NCBI RefSeq assembly: GCF_029227915.1
Contig: NC_079875.1
Coordinates: forward strand, 2,790,001 to 2,854,000
DNA from: Hydractinia symbiolongicarpus
Lineage: Eukaryota; Cnidaria; Hydrozoa; Anthoathecata; Hydractiniidae
Length of the DNA stretch: 64,000 bases
Direction: 5' to 3'
Below, one piece after another: positions 37,636-48,415 of this stretch; within the stretch, counting starts at the first letter, position 1; every line of letters starts with the position of its first letter. Made by a program: the position numbers and the translations under genes. Under the pieces are notes generated by a model. That model ran no database searches. It was not told the DNA's origin and saw nothing but the letters and a program-made list of their open reading frames with translations.

Positions 37636-40600
37636 GTCTCTATTTTCTCAGCGCGCGCTAACGGCTAGGATTGGTCCCACAGTAAAAAATGACTTATTTA
37701 TTTAAATTTTTAAATAAAGCGCTACCACAGCACCCAGTGAAATCGCTGAGTTCCAGCAATCAAGTCAAGTTAAGAATAAAGTTATTTCTTGGAGTACACT
37801 TGCCTCATTTGTTACATTCACAAGGTCAAAGTCCAAAATCAGTTCAATTAAGTCCCACAGTCAATGGTTTCACTGGTAAAAGCGATGCAACCTAGTAATA
37901 TCAGAAACATATCGCTAAATACATGTTGGTACCAATATGTGACGCAACCGTTGAAACTCAAACGGACTGATACCGTTAGAAAGTCAATGAAATGTAGTTT
38001 TGGAAACTGTCTCTATTTTCTAAGCGAGCGCTAACGGCTAGGATTGGTCCCACTGTAACAAATGACTTATTTATCTAAATTGTTAAACAAAACGCTGCCA
38101 CAGCGCCCAGTGTAATCGCTGAGATGCAGCAATCATGTCAAATTAAGAAGAATGTTATTTTTTAGAGTCCAATTGTGTCACTTATCTCATTTATAAAGTC
38201 AAACTCCAAAATCAGTTCAATTAAGTCTCACAGTCAATCGTTTCACTGTTAAAGGCGGTGCAAGCTAGTAATGTCAGAAAAACATCGCTAAATACATTTT
38301 GGTACGAATATGTGGCGCAAGCGTCGTACCTGAAACGGACTGATACCGTTAGAAAGTCAATGAAATGTAGTTTTGGAAACTGTCTCTATTTTCACGGGGC
38401 GCGCTAACGGCTAAGATTTGTCTCACAATAAGAAATGACTTATTTATCTAAATTTTTAAATAAAGCGTTACCACAGCGCCCAGTGTAATCACTGAGTTCC
38501 AGCAATCAAGTGAAGTTAAGAATAAAGTTATTTCTTGGAGTACACTTGCCTCATTTGTTACATTCACAAGGTCAAAGTCCAAAATCAGTTCAATTAAGTC
38601 CCACAGTCAATGGTTTCACTGGTAAAAGCGATGCAACCTAGTAATATCAGAAACATATCGCTAAATACATGTTGGTACCAATATGTGACGCAACCATTAA
38701 AACTCAAACGGACTGATACCGTTAGAAAGTCAATGAACTGTAGTTTTGGAAACTGTCTCTATTTTCTCAGCGCGCGCTAACGGCTAGGATTGGTCCCACT
38801 GTAACAAATGACTTATTTATCTAAATTGTTAAACAAAGCGCTGCCACAGCGCCCAGTGTAATTGCTGAGTTCCAGCAATCAAGTCAAGTTAAGAATAAAG
38901 TTATTTCTTGGAGTACACTTGCCTCATTTGTTACATTCACAAGGTCAAAGTCCAAAATCAGTTCAATTAAGTCCCACAGTCAATGGTTTCACTGGTAAAA
39001 GCGATGCAACCTAGTAATATCAGAAACATATCGCTAAATAAATGTTGGTACGAATATGTGACGCAAGCGTTGTACCTGAAACGGACTGATACCGTTAGAA
39101 AGTCAATGAAATGTAGTTTTGGAAACTGTCTCTATTTTCTCAGCGCTCGCTAACGGCTAGGATTGGTGCCACAGTAACAAATGACTTATTTATCTAAATT
39201 TTTAATTGAAGCGCTACCACAGCGCCCAGTTTAATCGCTGAGATACAGCAATCATGTCAAATTAAGAAAAATGTTATTTTTTAAAGTTCAATTGTGTCAT
39301 TTATCTCATTTATAAATTGAAAGTCCACAATCAGTTCAATTAAGCCTCACAGTAAATCGTTTCGATGTTAAAAGCGATACAAGCAAGTAATGTCAGAAAA
39401 ATATCGCTAAATACATGTTGGTACGAATATGAGACGCAAGCATTGTACTTGAAACGGACTGATACCGTTAGAAAGTCAATGAAATGTTGTTTTGGAAACT
39501 GTCTCTATTTTCTCAGCGCGCGCTAACGACTAGGATTGGTCCCACAGTAACAAATGACTTATTTATATAAATTTTTAAATGAAACGCTACCACAGCGCCC
39601 AGTGTAATTGCTGAGATACAGCAATCATGTCAAATTAAGAAGAATGTTATTTTTTAGAGTCCAATTGTGTCATTTATCTCATTTATAAAGTCAAAGTCCA
39701 AAATCAGTTTAATTAAGTCTCACCGTCAATCGTTTCACTGTTAAAAGCGATGCAAGCTAGTAATGTCAGAAAAATATCGCTAAATACATGTTGGTACGAA
39801 TATGAGACGCAAGCATTGTACTTGAAACGGACTGATAGCGTTAGAAAGTCAATGAAATGTTGTTTTGGAAACTGTCTCTATTTTCTCAGCGCGCGCTAAC
39901 GGCTAGGATTGGTCCCACAGTAACAAATGACTTATTTATATAAATTTTTAAATGAAACGCTACCACAGCGCCCAGTGTAATCGCTGAGATACAGCAATCA
40001 TGTCAAATTAAGAAGAATGTTATTTTTTAGAGTCCAATTGTGTTATTTATCTCATTTATAAAGTCAAAGTCCAAAATCAGTTTAATTAAGTCTCACAGTC
40101 AATCGTTTCACTGTTAAAAGCGATGCAAGCTAGTATTGTCAGAAAAATATCGCTAAATCCATGTTGGTACGAATATGAGACGCAAGCGTTGTACCTGAAA
40201 CGGATTGATGCCGTTAGAAAGTCAATGAAATGTAGTTTTGGAAACTGTCTCTATTTTCTCAGCGCGCGCTAACGGCTAGGATTGGTGCCACAGTAACAAA
40301 TGACTTATTTATCTAAATTTTTTAATGAAACTCTACCACAGCGCCCAGTGTAATCGCTGAGATACAGCAATCATGTCAAATTAAGAAGAATGTTAATTTT
40401 TAGAGTCCAATTGTGTCACTTATCTCATTTATAAAGTCAAACTCCAAAATCATTTCAATTAAGTCTCACAGTCAATCGTTTCACTGTTAAAAGCGGTGCA
40501 AGCTAGTAATGTCAGAAAAACATCGCTAAATACATGTTGGTACGAATATGTGGCGCAAGCGCTGTACCTGAAACGGAATGATACCGTTAGAAAGCCAATG

Positions 40601-43600
40601 AAATGTAGTTTTGAAACTGTCTCTATTTTCACGGGACGCGCGAACGGCTAGGATTTGTCTCACAATAAGAAATGACTTAATTATCTAAATTTTTAAATAA
40701 AGCGTTACCACAGCGCCCAGTGTAATCGCTGAGTTCCAGCAATCAAGTGAAGTTAAGAATAAAGTTATTTCTTGGAGTACACTTACCTCATTTGTTACAT
40801 TCACAAGTTCAAAGTCCAAAATCAGTTCAATTAAGTCCCACAGTCAATGGTTTCACTGGTAAAAGCGATGCAACCTAGTAATATCAGAAACATATCGCTA
40901 AATACATGTTGGTACCAATATGTGACGCAACCATTGAAACTCAAACGGACTGATACCGTTGGAAAGTCAATGAACTGTAGTTTTGGAAACTGTCTCTATT
41001 TTCTCAGCGCGCGCTAACGGCTAGGATTGGTCCCACAGTAACAAATGACTTATTTATATAAATTTTTAAATGAAACGCTACCACAGCGCCCAGTGTAATC
41101 GCTGAGATACAGCAATCATGTCAAATTAAGAAGAATGTTATTTTTTAAAGTTCAATTGTGTCATTTATCTCATTTATAAATTCAAAGTCCACAATCAGTT
41201 CAATTAAGTCTCACAGTGAATCGTTTCGATGTTAAAAGCGATACAAGCAAGTAATGTCAGAAAAATATCGCTAAACACATGTTGGTACGATTATGAGACG
41301 CAAGCATTGTACTTGAAACGGACTGATACCGTTAGAAAGTCAATGAAATGTTGTTTTGGAAACTGTCTCTATTTTCTCAGCGCGCGCTAACGGCTAGGAT
41401 TGGTCCCACAGTAACAAATGACTTATTTATATAAATTTTTAAATGAAACGCTACCACAGCGCCCAGTGTAATCGCTGAGATACAGCAATCATGTCAAATT
41501 AAGAAGAATGTTATTTTTTAGAGTCCAATTGTGTCATTTATCTCATTTATAAAGTCAAAGTCCAAAATCAGTTTATTAAAGTCTCACAGTCAATCGTTTC
41601 ACTGTTAAAAGCGATGCAAGCTAGTAATGTCAGAAAAATATCGCTAAATACATGTTGGTACGAATATGAGACGCAAGCATTGTACTTGAAACGGACTGAT
41701 ACCGTTAGAAAGTCAATGAAATGTTGTTTTGGAAACTGTCTCTATTTTCTCAGCGCGCGCTAACGGCTAGGATTGGTCCCACAGTAACAAATGACTTATT
41801 TATATAAATTTTTAAATGAAACGCTACCACAGCGCCCAGTGTAATCGCTGAGATACAGCAATCATGTCAAATTAAGAAGAATGTTATTTTTTAGAGTCCA
41901 ATTGTGTCATTTATCGCATTTATAAAGTCAAAGTCCAAAATCAGTTTAATTAAGTCTCACAGTCAATCGTTTCACTGTTGAAAGCGATGCAAGCTAGTAA
42001 TGTCAGAAAAATATCGCTAAATCCATGTTGGTACGAATATGAGACGCAAGCGTTGTACCTGAAACGGATTGATGCCGTTAGAAAGTCAATGAAATGTAGT
42101 TTTGGAAACTGTCTCTATTTTCTCAGCGCGCGCTAACGGCTAGGATTGGTCCCACAGTAACAAATGACTTATTTATCTAAATTTTTAAATAAAGCGTTAC
42201 CACAGCGCCCAGTGCAATCGCTGAGTTCCAGCAATCAAGTGAAGTTAAGAATAAAGTTATTTCTTGGAGTACACTTACCTCATTTGTTACATTCACAAGG
42301 TCAAAGTCCAAAATCAGTTCAATTAAGTCCCACAGTCAATGGTTTCACTGGTAAAAGCAATGCAACCTAGTAATATCAGAAACATATCGCTAAATACATG
42401 TTGGTACGAATATGTGACGCAAGCGTTGTACCTGAAACGGACTGATACCGTTAAAACGTCAATGGAATATAGTTTTGGAAACTGTCTCTATTTTCTCAGC
42501 GCTCGCTAACGGCTAGGATTGGTGCTACAGTAACAAATGACTTATTTATCTTAATTTTTAAATAAAACGCTACCACAGCGCCCAGTGTAATCGCTGAGAT
42601 ACAGCAATCATGTCAAATTAAGAAGAATGTTATTTTTTAAAGTTCAATTGTGTCATTTATCTCATTTATAAATTCAAAGTCCACAATTAGTTCAATTAAG
42701 TCTCACAGTAAATCGTTTCGATGTTAAAAGCGATACAAGCAAGTAATGTCAGAAAAATATCGCTAAATACATGTTGGTACGAATATGAGACGCAAGCATT
42801 GTACTTGAAACGGACTGATACCGTTAGAAAGTCAATGAAAAGTTGTTTTGGAAACTGTCTCTATTTTCTCAGCGCGCGCTAACGGCTAGGATTGGTCCCA
42901 CACTAACAAATGACTTATTTATATAAATTTTTAAATGAAACGCTACCACAGCGCCCAGTGTAATCGCTGAGATACAGCAATCATGTCAAATTAAGAAGAA
43001 TGTTATTTTTTAGAGTCCAATTGTGTCATTTATCTCATTTATAAAGTCAAAGTCCAAAATCAGTTTAATTAAGTCTCACAGTCAATCGTTTCACTGTTAA
43101 AAGCGATGCAAGCTAGTAATGTCAGAAAAATATCGCTAAATCCATGTTGGTACGAATATGAGACGCAAGCGTTGTACCTGAAACGGATTGATGCCGTTAG
43201 AAAGTCAATGAAATGTAGTTTTGGAAACTGTCTCTATTTTCTCAGCGCTCGCTAACGGCTAGGATTGGTCCCACAGTAACAAATGTCTTATTTATCTAAA
43301 TTTTTAAATGAAACGCTACCACAGCGCCCAGTGTAATCGCTGAGATACAGCAATCATGTCAATATAATAAGAATGTTATTTTTTAAAGTTCAATTGTGTC
43401 ATTTATCTCATTTATAAATTCAAAGTCCACAATCAGTTCAATTAAGTCTCACAGTAAATCGTTTCGATGTTAAAAGCGATACAAGCAAGTAATGTCAGAA
43501 AAATATCGCTAAATACATGTTGGTACGAATATGAGACGCAAGCATTGTACTTGAAACGGACTGATACCGTTAGAAAGTCAATGAAATGTTGTTTTGGAAA

Positions 43601-43949
43601 CTGTCTCTATTTTCTCAGCGCGCGCTAACGGCTAGGATTGGTCCCACAGTAACAAATGACTTATTTATATAAATTTTTAAATGAAACGCTACCACAGCGC
43701 CCAGTGTAATCGCTGAGATGCAGCAATCATGTCAAATTAAGAAGAATGTTATTTTTTAGAGTCCAATTGTGTCATTTATCTCATTTATAAAGTCAAAGTC
43801 CAAAATCAGTTTAATTAAGTCTCACAGTCAATCGTTTCACTGTTAAAAGCGATGCAAGCTAGTAATGTCAGAAAAATATCGCTAAATACATGTTGGTACG
43901 AATATGAGACGCAAGCATTGTACTTGAAACGGACTGATACCGTTAGAAA

Positions 43950-44420
43950 GTCAATGAAATGTTGTTTTGGAAACTGTCTTTATTTTCTCAGCGCGCGCTA
44001 ACGGCTAGGATTGGTTCCACAGTAACAAATGACTTATTTATATAAATTTTTAAATGAAACGCTACCACAGCGCCCAGTGTGATCGCTGAGATACAGCAAA
44101 CATGTCAAATTAGGAAGATTGTTATTTTTTAGAGTCCAATTGTGTCATTTATCTCATTTATAAAATCAAAGTCCAAAATCAGTTCAATTAAGTCTCACAG
44201 TCAATCGTTTCACTGTTAAAAGCGATGCAAGCTAGTAATGTCAGAAAAATATCGCTAAATACATGTTGGTACGAATATGAGACGCAAGCATTGTACTTGA
44301 AACGGACTGATACCGTTAGAAAGTCAATGAAATGTTGTTTTGGAAACTGTCTTTATTTTCTCAGCGCGCGCTAACGGCTAGGATTGGTTCCACAGTAACA
44401 AATGACTTATTTATATAAAT
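43950..44420. repeat. Adjacent near-identical monomers with private variant
   Basis: CTGTCTTTATTTTCTC with GGTTCCACAGTAAC occurs at about 43975 and again 373 bp later. Almost all other copies read CTGTCTCTATTTTCTC and GGTCCCACAG. This is a single-monomer tandem duplication. Confidence 0.65.
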
Positions 44421-45597
44421 TTTTAAATGAAACGCTACCACAGCGCCCAGTGTAATCGCTGAGATACAGCAATCATGTCAAATTAAGAAGAATGTTATTT
44501 TTTAGAGTCCAATTGCGTCATTTATCTCATTTATAAAGTCAAAGTCCAAAATCAGTTTAATTAAGTCTCACAGTCAATCGTTTCACTGTTAAAAGCGATG
44601 CAGGCTAGTAATGTCAGAAAAATATCGCTAAATCCATGTTGGTACGAATATGAGACGCAAGCGTTGTACCTGAAACGGATTGATGCCGTTAGAAAGTCAA
44701 TGAAATGTAGTTTTGGAAACTGTCTCTATTTTCTCAGCGCGCGCTAACGGCTAGGATTGGTCCCACAGTAACAAATGACTTATTTATCTAAATTTTTTAA
44801 TGAAACTCTACCACAGCGCTCAGTGTAATCGCTGAGATACAGCAATCATGTCAAATTAAGAAGAATGTTAATTTTTAGAGTCCAATTGTGTCACTTATCT
44901 CATTTATAAAGTCAAACTCCAAAATCAGTTCAATTAAGTCTCACAGTCAATCGTTTCACTGTTAAAAGCGGTACAAGCAAGTAATGTCAGAAAAACATCG
45001 CTAAATACATGTTGGTACGAATATGTGGCGCAAGCGCTGTACCTGAAACGGAATGATACCGTTAGAAAGTCAATGAAATGTAGTTTTGAAACTGTCTCTA
45101 TTTTCACGGGGCGCGCTAACGGCTAGGATTTGTCTCACAATAAGAAATGACTTATTTATCTAAATTTTTAAATAAAGCGTTACCACAGCGCCCAGTGTAA
45201 TCGCTGAGTTCCAGCAATCAAGTGAAGTTAAGAATAAAGTTATTTCTTAGAGTACACTTGCCTCATTTGTTACATTCACAAGTTCAAAGTCCAAAATCAG
45301 TTCAATTAAGTCCCACAGTCAATGGTTTCACTGGTAAAAGCGATGCAACCTAGTAATATCAGAAACATATCGCTAAATACATGTTGGTACCAATATGTGA
45401 CGCAACCATTGAAACTCAAACGGACTGATACCGTTGGAAAGTCAATGAACTGTAGTTTTGGAAACTGTCTCTATTTTCTCAGCGCGCGCTAACGGCTAGG
45501 ATTGGTCCCACAGTAACAAATGACTTATTTATTTAAATTTTTAAATAAAGCGCTACCACAGCGCCCAGTGAAATCGCTGAGTTCCAGCAATCAAGTC

Positions 45598-45599
45598 AA
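45598..45599. other. Target-site duplication AA, left copy
   Basis: Two bases before the left TIR. The matching AA is at 48416-48417. Uninterrupted monomers have a single AA at this point (GTCAAGTTAAG). Confidence 0.7.
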
Positions 45600-45623
45600 C
45601 TCGATGATATTAAGGTGCGAGTC
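45600..45623 (+). repeat. Left terminal inverted repeat (24 bp)
   Basis: Begins CTCGATGATATTAAGG and ends GTGCGAGTC, a perfect reverse complement of 48392-48415. CTCG at the outer end and CGAG near the inner end could also pair within one TIR. Confidence 0.95.
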
Positions 45624-46392
45624 GGTCTCCATTATATGTTTGAAACATTCGTGAGGCAACGCGCAATATTCTGCTGTTAAATTCCGGTCTGTGAAATTAC
45701 TATACTAGCGCAAGAATTTCAAAACAAGCTGCCAATGGATAAAAATAGTATTATTGTGCTGGGAAAGAAGAAGTGAATGTATCACTGTTTTAACCCCTTT
45801 TTCTCTTTCTTTTCTTTGAACATTGTATACATCCTGTTTTTTGTGATGCCAGATAGATGCTTTTGTAAAGTACTTGTAAAGTGCTAAGGATTGATCAGTT
45901 GTGACTAGTGACTAACAAAAGAAAGGCAGTGCAGTAGAGCTTGATGGGCAAAGGAGACCAAAACTAGCTATAGATACATTGCCATATATCTATACTAAAT
46001 GCTGTTTACAAGTACTAGTTTGGCCGTAAATTAATATTTTGGAGGGCTCATCTTTCCTAGCTAGCTACACAGTAAGCTATTAAATTTAAGATCAAATATA
46101 AGAAATTGTCACAAAACCTAGCTATAGCTAGCTAGCTATATCTTTACCTTTTTAAGGTATAAAAATAAGAACAACCAATTTTAAAACCAGCCTAAACATA
46201 TTTAAAAACATATAATATATTATGGCTTTATATTTATTTGTTTAAGCCATATACATATAAAGTTTAAAGTGAGACAAGTGCATTGCTGCTTTCTGTTTTT
46301 GTATCACATTTTTCATCACTTTGACACTGCAGAATTTTATAAAGCAGGCTATATATTTTTTCAGGTTGTCCTTCGTTTGTTTTGTGTGTACA
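45624..46392. other. Left interior of TIR element, no gene recognised
   Basis: AT-rich DNA with no frame of useful length. From about 46050 to 46142 TAGCTAGC and AGCTATAGC words cluster. A pyrimidine tract followed by CAG at 46354-46364 resembles a splice acceptor just before the small open frame at 46393. Confidence 0.5.
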
Positions 46393-46599
46393 ATGAATGA
46401 ATCTAACAACGAAGTGTTCGATGCATTGGTTTTAAATCATTTGATAGTTTTATCATGTGGATACGTTGTCTATGATAATGGTTCTGCAGTCTTGTGGTCT
46501 ACAAGCACATGTGAATTTGTAGAAACGTCTGGAACATCTACTGACACTTCGTCAGTTAAATCAAAAATTGTTTGTGATAAAATCAGCAATGCACTTTGA
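46393..46599 (+). CDS. Small open frame of unknown function in TIR element (doubtful)
   Basis: A 68-codon frame from ATG (context ACAATGA) to TGA. The peptide starts MNESNNEVFDALVLNHL and has a Ser/Thr-rich C-terminal third (about residues 35-55). I recognise no domain; residues 11-27 are hydrophobic but too short and mixed to call a membrane segment firmly. The frame is open upstream to 46321 without an ATG. A pyrimidine-rich tract ending TTTTTTCAG at 46364 could be a splice acceptor, so this might be a terminal exon or a captured host exon. Base composition here is more balanced than the AT-rich surroundings, which is the main reason for listing it. It could equally be chance. Confidence 0.2.
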   Translation: MNESNNEVFDALVLNHLIVLSCGYVVYDNGSAVLWSTSTCEFVETSGTSTDTSSVKSKIVCDKISNAL

Positions 46600-46894
46600 T
46601 CCATAAAATAACAGTATATATATAATGTAAAACATGGTTTAAAAACTAATGATAAAAGGACTATATATTTACTGTAAAATATAAAAAAACTTTGAGGAAC
46701 TTGACGTTATAAAGGTTTCTGTCATGTGAAATCAATTGATCTGGGTACATATTTTATTCAGAGAAACTTTTCGTGAGAAAAACTTTCCAAATATCTGTAG
46801 AATGTTAAACTTTTGCAATTTGTGATTTCTAAGTTTTCGAATTTGCTCGTCAAAAGTTTTTTAAAAAAAATTAGTGGATAACATTGTGAACCAA

Positions 46895-46960
46895 CAATTT
46901 AAATTAAACTTTTGTATATAAATGTATAAACAATTCAGATTAAACATTTGTATATAAATG
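46895..46960 (+). repeat. 36-bp-period tandem repeat, two copies
   Basis: CAATTTAAATTAAAC-TTTTGTATATAAATG (46895-46924) and CAATTCAGATTAAAC-ATTTGTATATAAATG (46931-46960) are 30-bp units with a 36-bp period and four mismatches. Confidence 0.85.
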
Positions 46961-47090
46961 GTCATTTTTAAAAGTTTTGTAAAAAAAGCCCCAAAATCGT
47001 AAAATTCGTGAAAGTTTCTCTTGCAAAAGTTTCTCCAAATAAGGTTTCAAAATTTCAGCTGTGAAAAATCCAAGCAAGGTTAAAAGTGTA

Positions 47091-47110
47091 ATATATATAT
47101 ATATATATAT
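47091..47110. repeat. (AT)10 microsatellite
   Basis: Ten uninterrupted AT dinucleotides. On the reverse strand they translate as alternating Ile-Tyr, which artificially extends a 114-codon frame (46940-47284). Confidence 0.95.
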
Positions 47111-47290
47111 CATATTATTAAACATTACATTCTGTTCTAATTCTGTTAATTTACGAAGAATTAGTTTATATTCACTACTTAATGGTGAATTTTCATCCAG
47201 GCAGCAGTCTATCTTGTATAATAAAAAAAATTGAATTTTGATATCCACAGAAAAAGTTAAGTAGGCATCTGTAAAGTTTTGCATACTTAT

Positions 47291-47358
47291 GCCCTGTTGG
47301 TCTAATGGCTATGACACTCATACAAATGAGAGATCTAGGTTCAAATCCTGGACAGGGC
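47291..47358 (+). tRNA. tRNA-like sequence with shortened anticodon arm (probable tRNA pseudogene or SINE-type head)
   Basis: The 68-nt sequence has a perfect 7-bp acceptor stem (GCCCTGT 47291-47297 with ACAGGGC 47352-47358) and a T arm of CTAGG, TTCAAAT, CCTGG (47335-47351). A box-A-like TGGTCTAATGG (47298-47308) and a B box GGTTCAAATCC (47338-47348) are present; the B box differs from the usual GGTTCGANTCC at one base. The D stem is weak (GTC/GAC). The anticodon region can only form CTCAT-ACAA-ATGAG, a 4-nt loop, so it is about 4 nt shorter than a normal tRNA and no anticodon can be assigned. No T-run terminator follows closely. It is probably a decayed tRNA or a tRNA-derived promoter carried by the transposon; a functional tRNA is unlikely. 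Confidence 0.55.
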
Positions 47359-48391
47359 AAGATAAAACATAATTATCTTGCATCTACAACACAATAATGA
47401 GTATATGATATTTATATAGCTATGTGAGGATAATTGGTATTTTTTAAATTATAGGGGGAGTGTTAAATGCATTCATCACTTTCTGGAGGATAGTGAACTG
47501 AACTGATCTAATAATATATTTACGTCTTGTATTTTATAGATCAAAACATTCAATAGAACTGATAAAAAATAGAAATAATAAGTTTGTTAGTTCATTGGAC
47601 GATCTTTATCCATTGTCAAGAAAAGGCAGCTAGCTATATATATACTTCTTAAATAGAAATTTTCGCTTGCGAACCAAGGGGATAATATTATAATGCTTTA
47701 CCAATGTTTACATTTTCGCCGTTTCTGATTGACTCCGAGAAAACACATTATGCAGCTACCATATTTCTTTGATTTTATTGTTGTTCTCGGCTTTTGATTG
47801 GCTTAGGATTTAACATTTATTACACACTGCATCTTTCAAACTTGCGGACCAAGCTTCAGCAGTTTTTAGCTGAAACTTTGTAATATGGTTAAGAAAAAGG
47901 TTTGGGGCAACATGCATGCACTAGATACGTATATATAATTATTGTTCGCAATAAGCCATAGGATGAATGCTACAAACAATGTCTTCCTTAATGTAGTATC
48001 TGGCCTATAAACCATGTTATCCAAACAAAACCTTAGGTCAGAGAAACTTTTGAGGTGGTTTTTAGGACATTACGTTGAACTAAAGCTCTCTTGGATGTTA
48101 AGGGAAACGTGATTTTGAGAGTTATATTGATACAGTTCTTATAAGCCAAAATTCGCGTTTTAGTAACATGCCATTGTGCTGCCCCATCTGATTTTCTATG
48201 AAAACCGTGTCTTGATCAAAGGCTTGTTACGCCCGAACAGCTACGTGGGAGCCATTATGTTTGCAACCATTGAAAAGAGCATAAAATTTGCAGACCAGCG
48301 GTGGGTCACTTTTTATCAGACTATGAAAAACAACTGAGAAATAGCTCATCAAAGTTACACTTTTTTACTTTACAAAAAGTGATGATTTCTG
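47359..48391. other. Right interior of TIR element, no gene recognised
   Basis: AT-rich non-coding-looking DNA. Two CCAAT boxes on the reverse strand (GATTG near 47728; GATTGGC near 47807) are visible. The last ~250 bp (about 48140-48390) are less AT-rich, with short words such as GTTACGCCCGAACAGCTACG, but every frame is broken. Confidence 0.5.
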
Positions 48392-48415
48392 GACTCGCAC
48401 CTTAATATCATCGAG
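48392..48415 (-). repeat. Right terminal inverted repeat (24 bp)
   Basis: Perfect reverse complement of 45600-45623. It ends ATATCATCGAG, followed by the AA target duplicate at 48416-48417. Confidence 0.95.

Larger units (their letters stand above)
23930..45599. repeat. Satellite block C: tandem ~373 bp monomers
   Basis: Continuous monomers. The left part (to about 25.3 kb) still contains long forms. From about 29 kb onward, monomers are uniformly ~372-374 bp and fall into recognisable subfamilies. One type has GAATAAAGTTATTTCTTGG with GATGCAACCTAGTAATATC. A second has GAAGAATGTTATTTTTTAG with GATGCAAGCTAGTAATGTC. A third has TTTTTAAAGTTCAATTGTG with ATCGTTTCGATGTTAAAAGC. In the right half CCGTTGAAACTCAAACGG is often replaced by GCGTTGTACCTGAAACGG. 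No gene was seen. Confidence 0.95.
45600..48415. mobile_element. Unclassified TIR DNA transposon, non-autonomous (2,816 bp)
   Basis: The ends are perfect 24-bp inverted repeats. The target monomer reads GTCAAGTTAAG when uninterrupted; here it is GTCAA, element, AAGTTAAG, giving a 2-bp AA target-site duplication and no loss of satellite. The interior is unlike the satellite and more AT-rich. It contains a tRNA-like sequence, an (AT)10 tract, a 36-bp-period repeat and TAGCTAGC runs. No transposase-length frame exists (longest 114 codons, running through the AT tract). An AA duplication and CTCGATG termini do not match a superfamily I can name with confidence (not TA, TTAA or CACTA type). Confidence 0.82.

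Noticed and set aside
46940-47284. 114-codon minus-strand frame in the TIR element
   Set aside because: It runs through the (AT)10 tract (Ile-Tyr alternation) and abuts the tRNA-like sequence; no domain recognised. A short N-terminal stretch looks protein-like, but this is not enough to call a gene.
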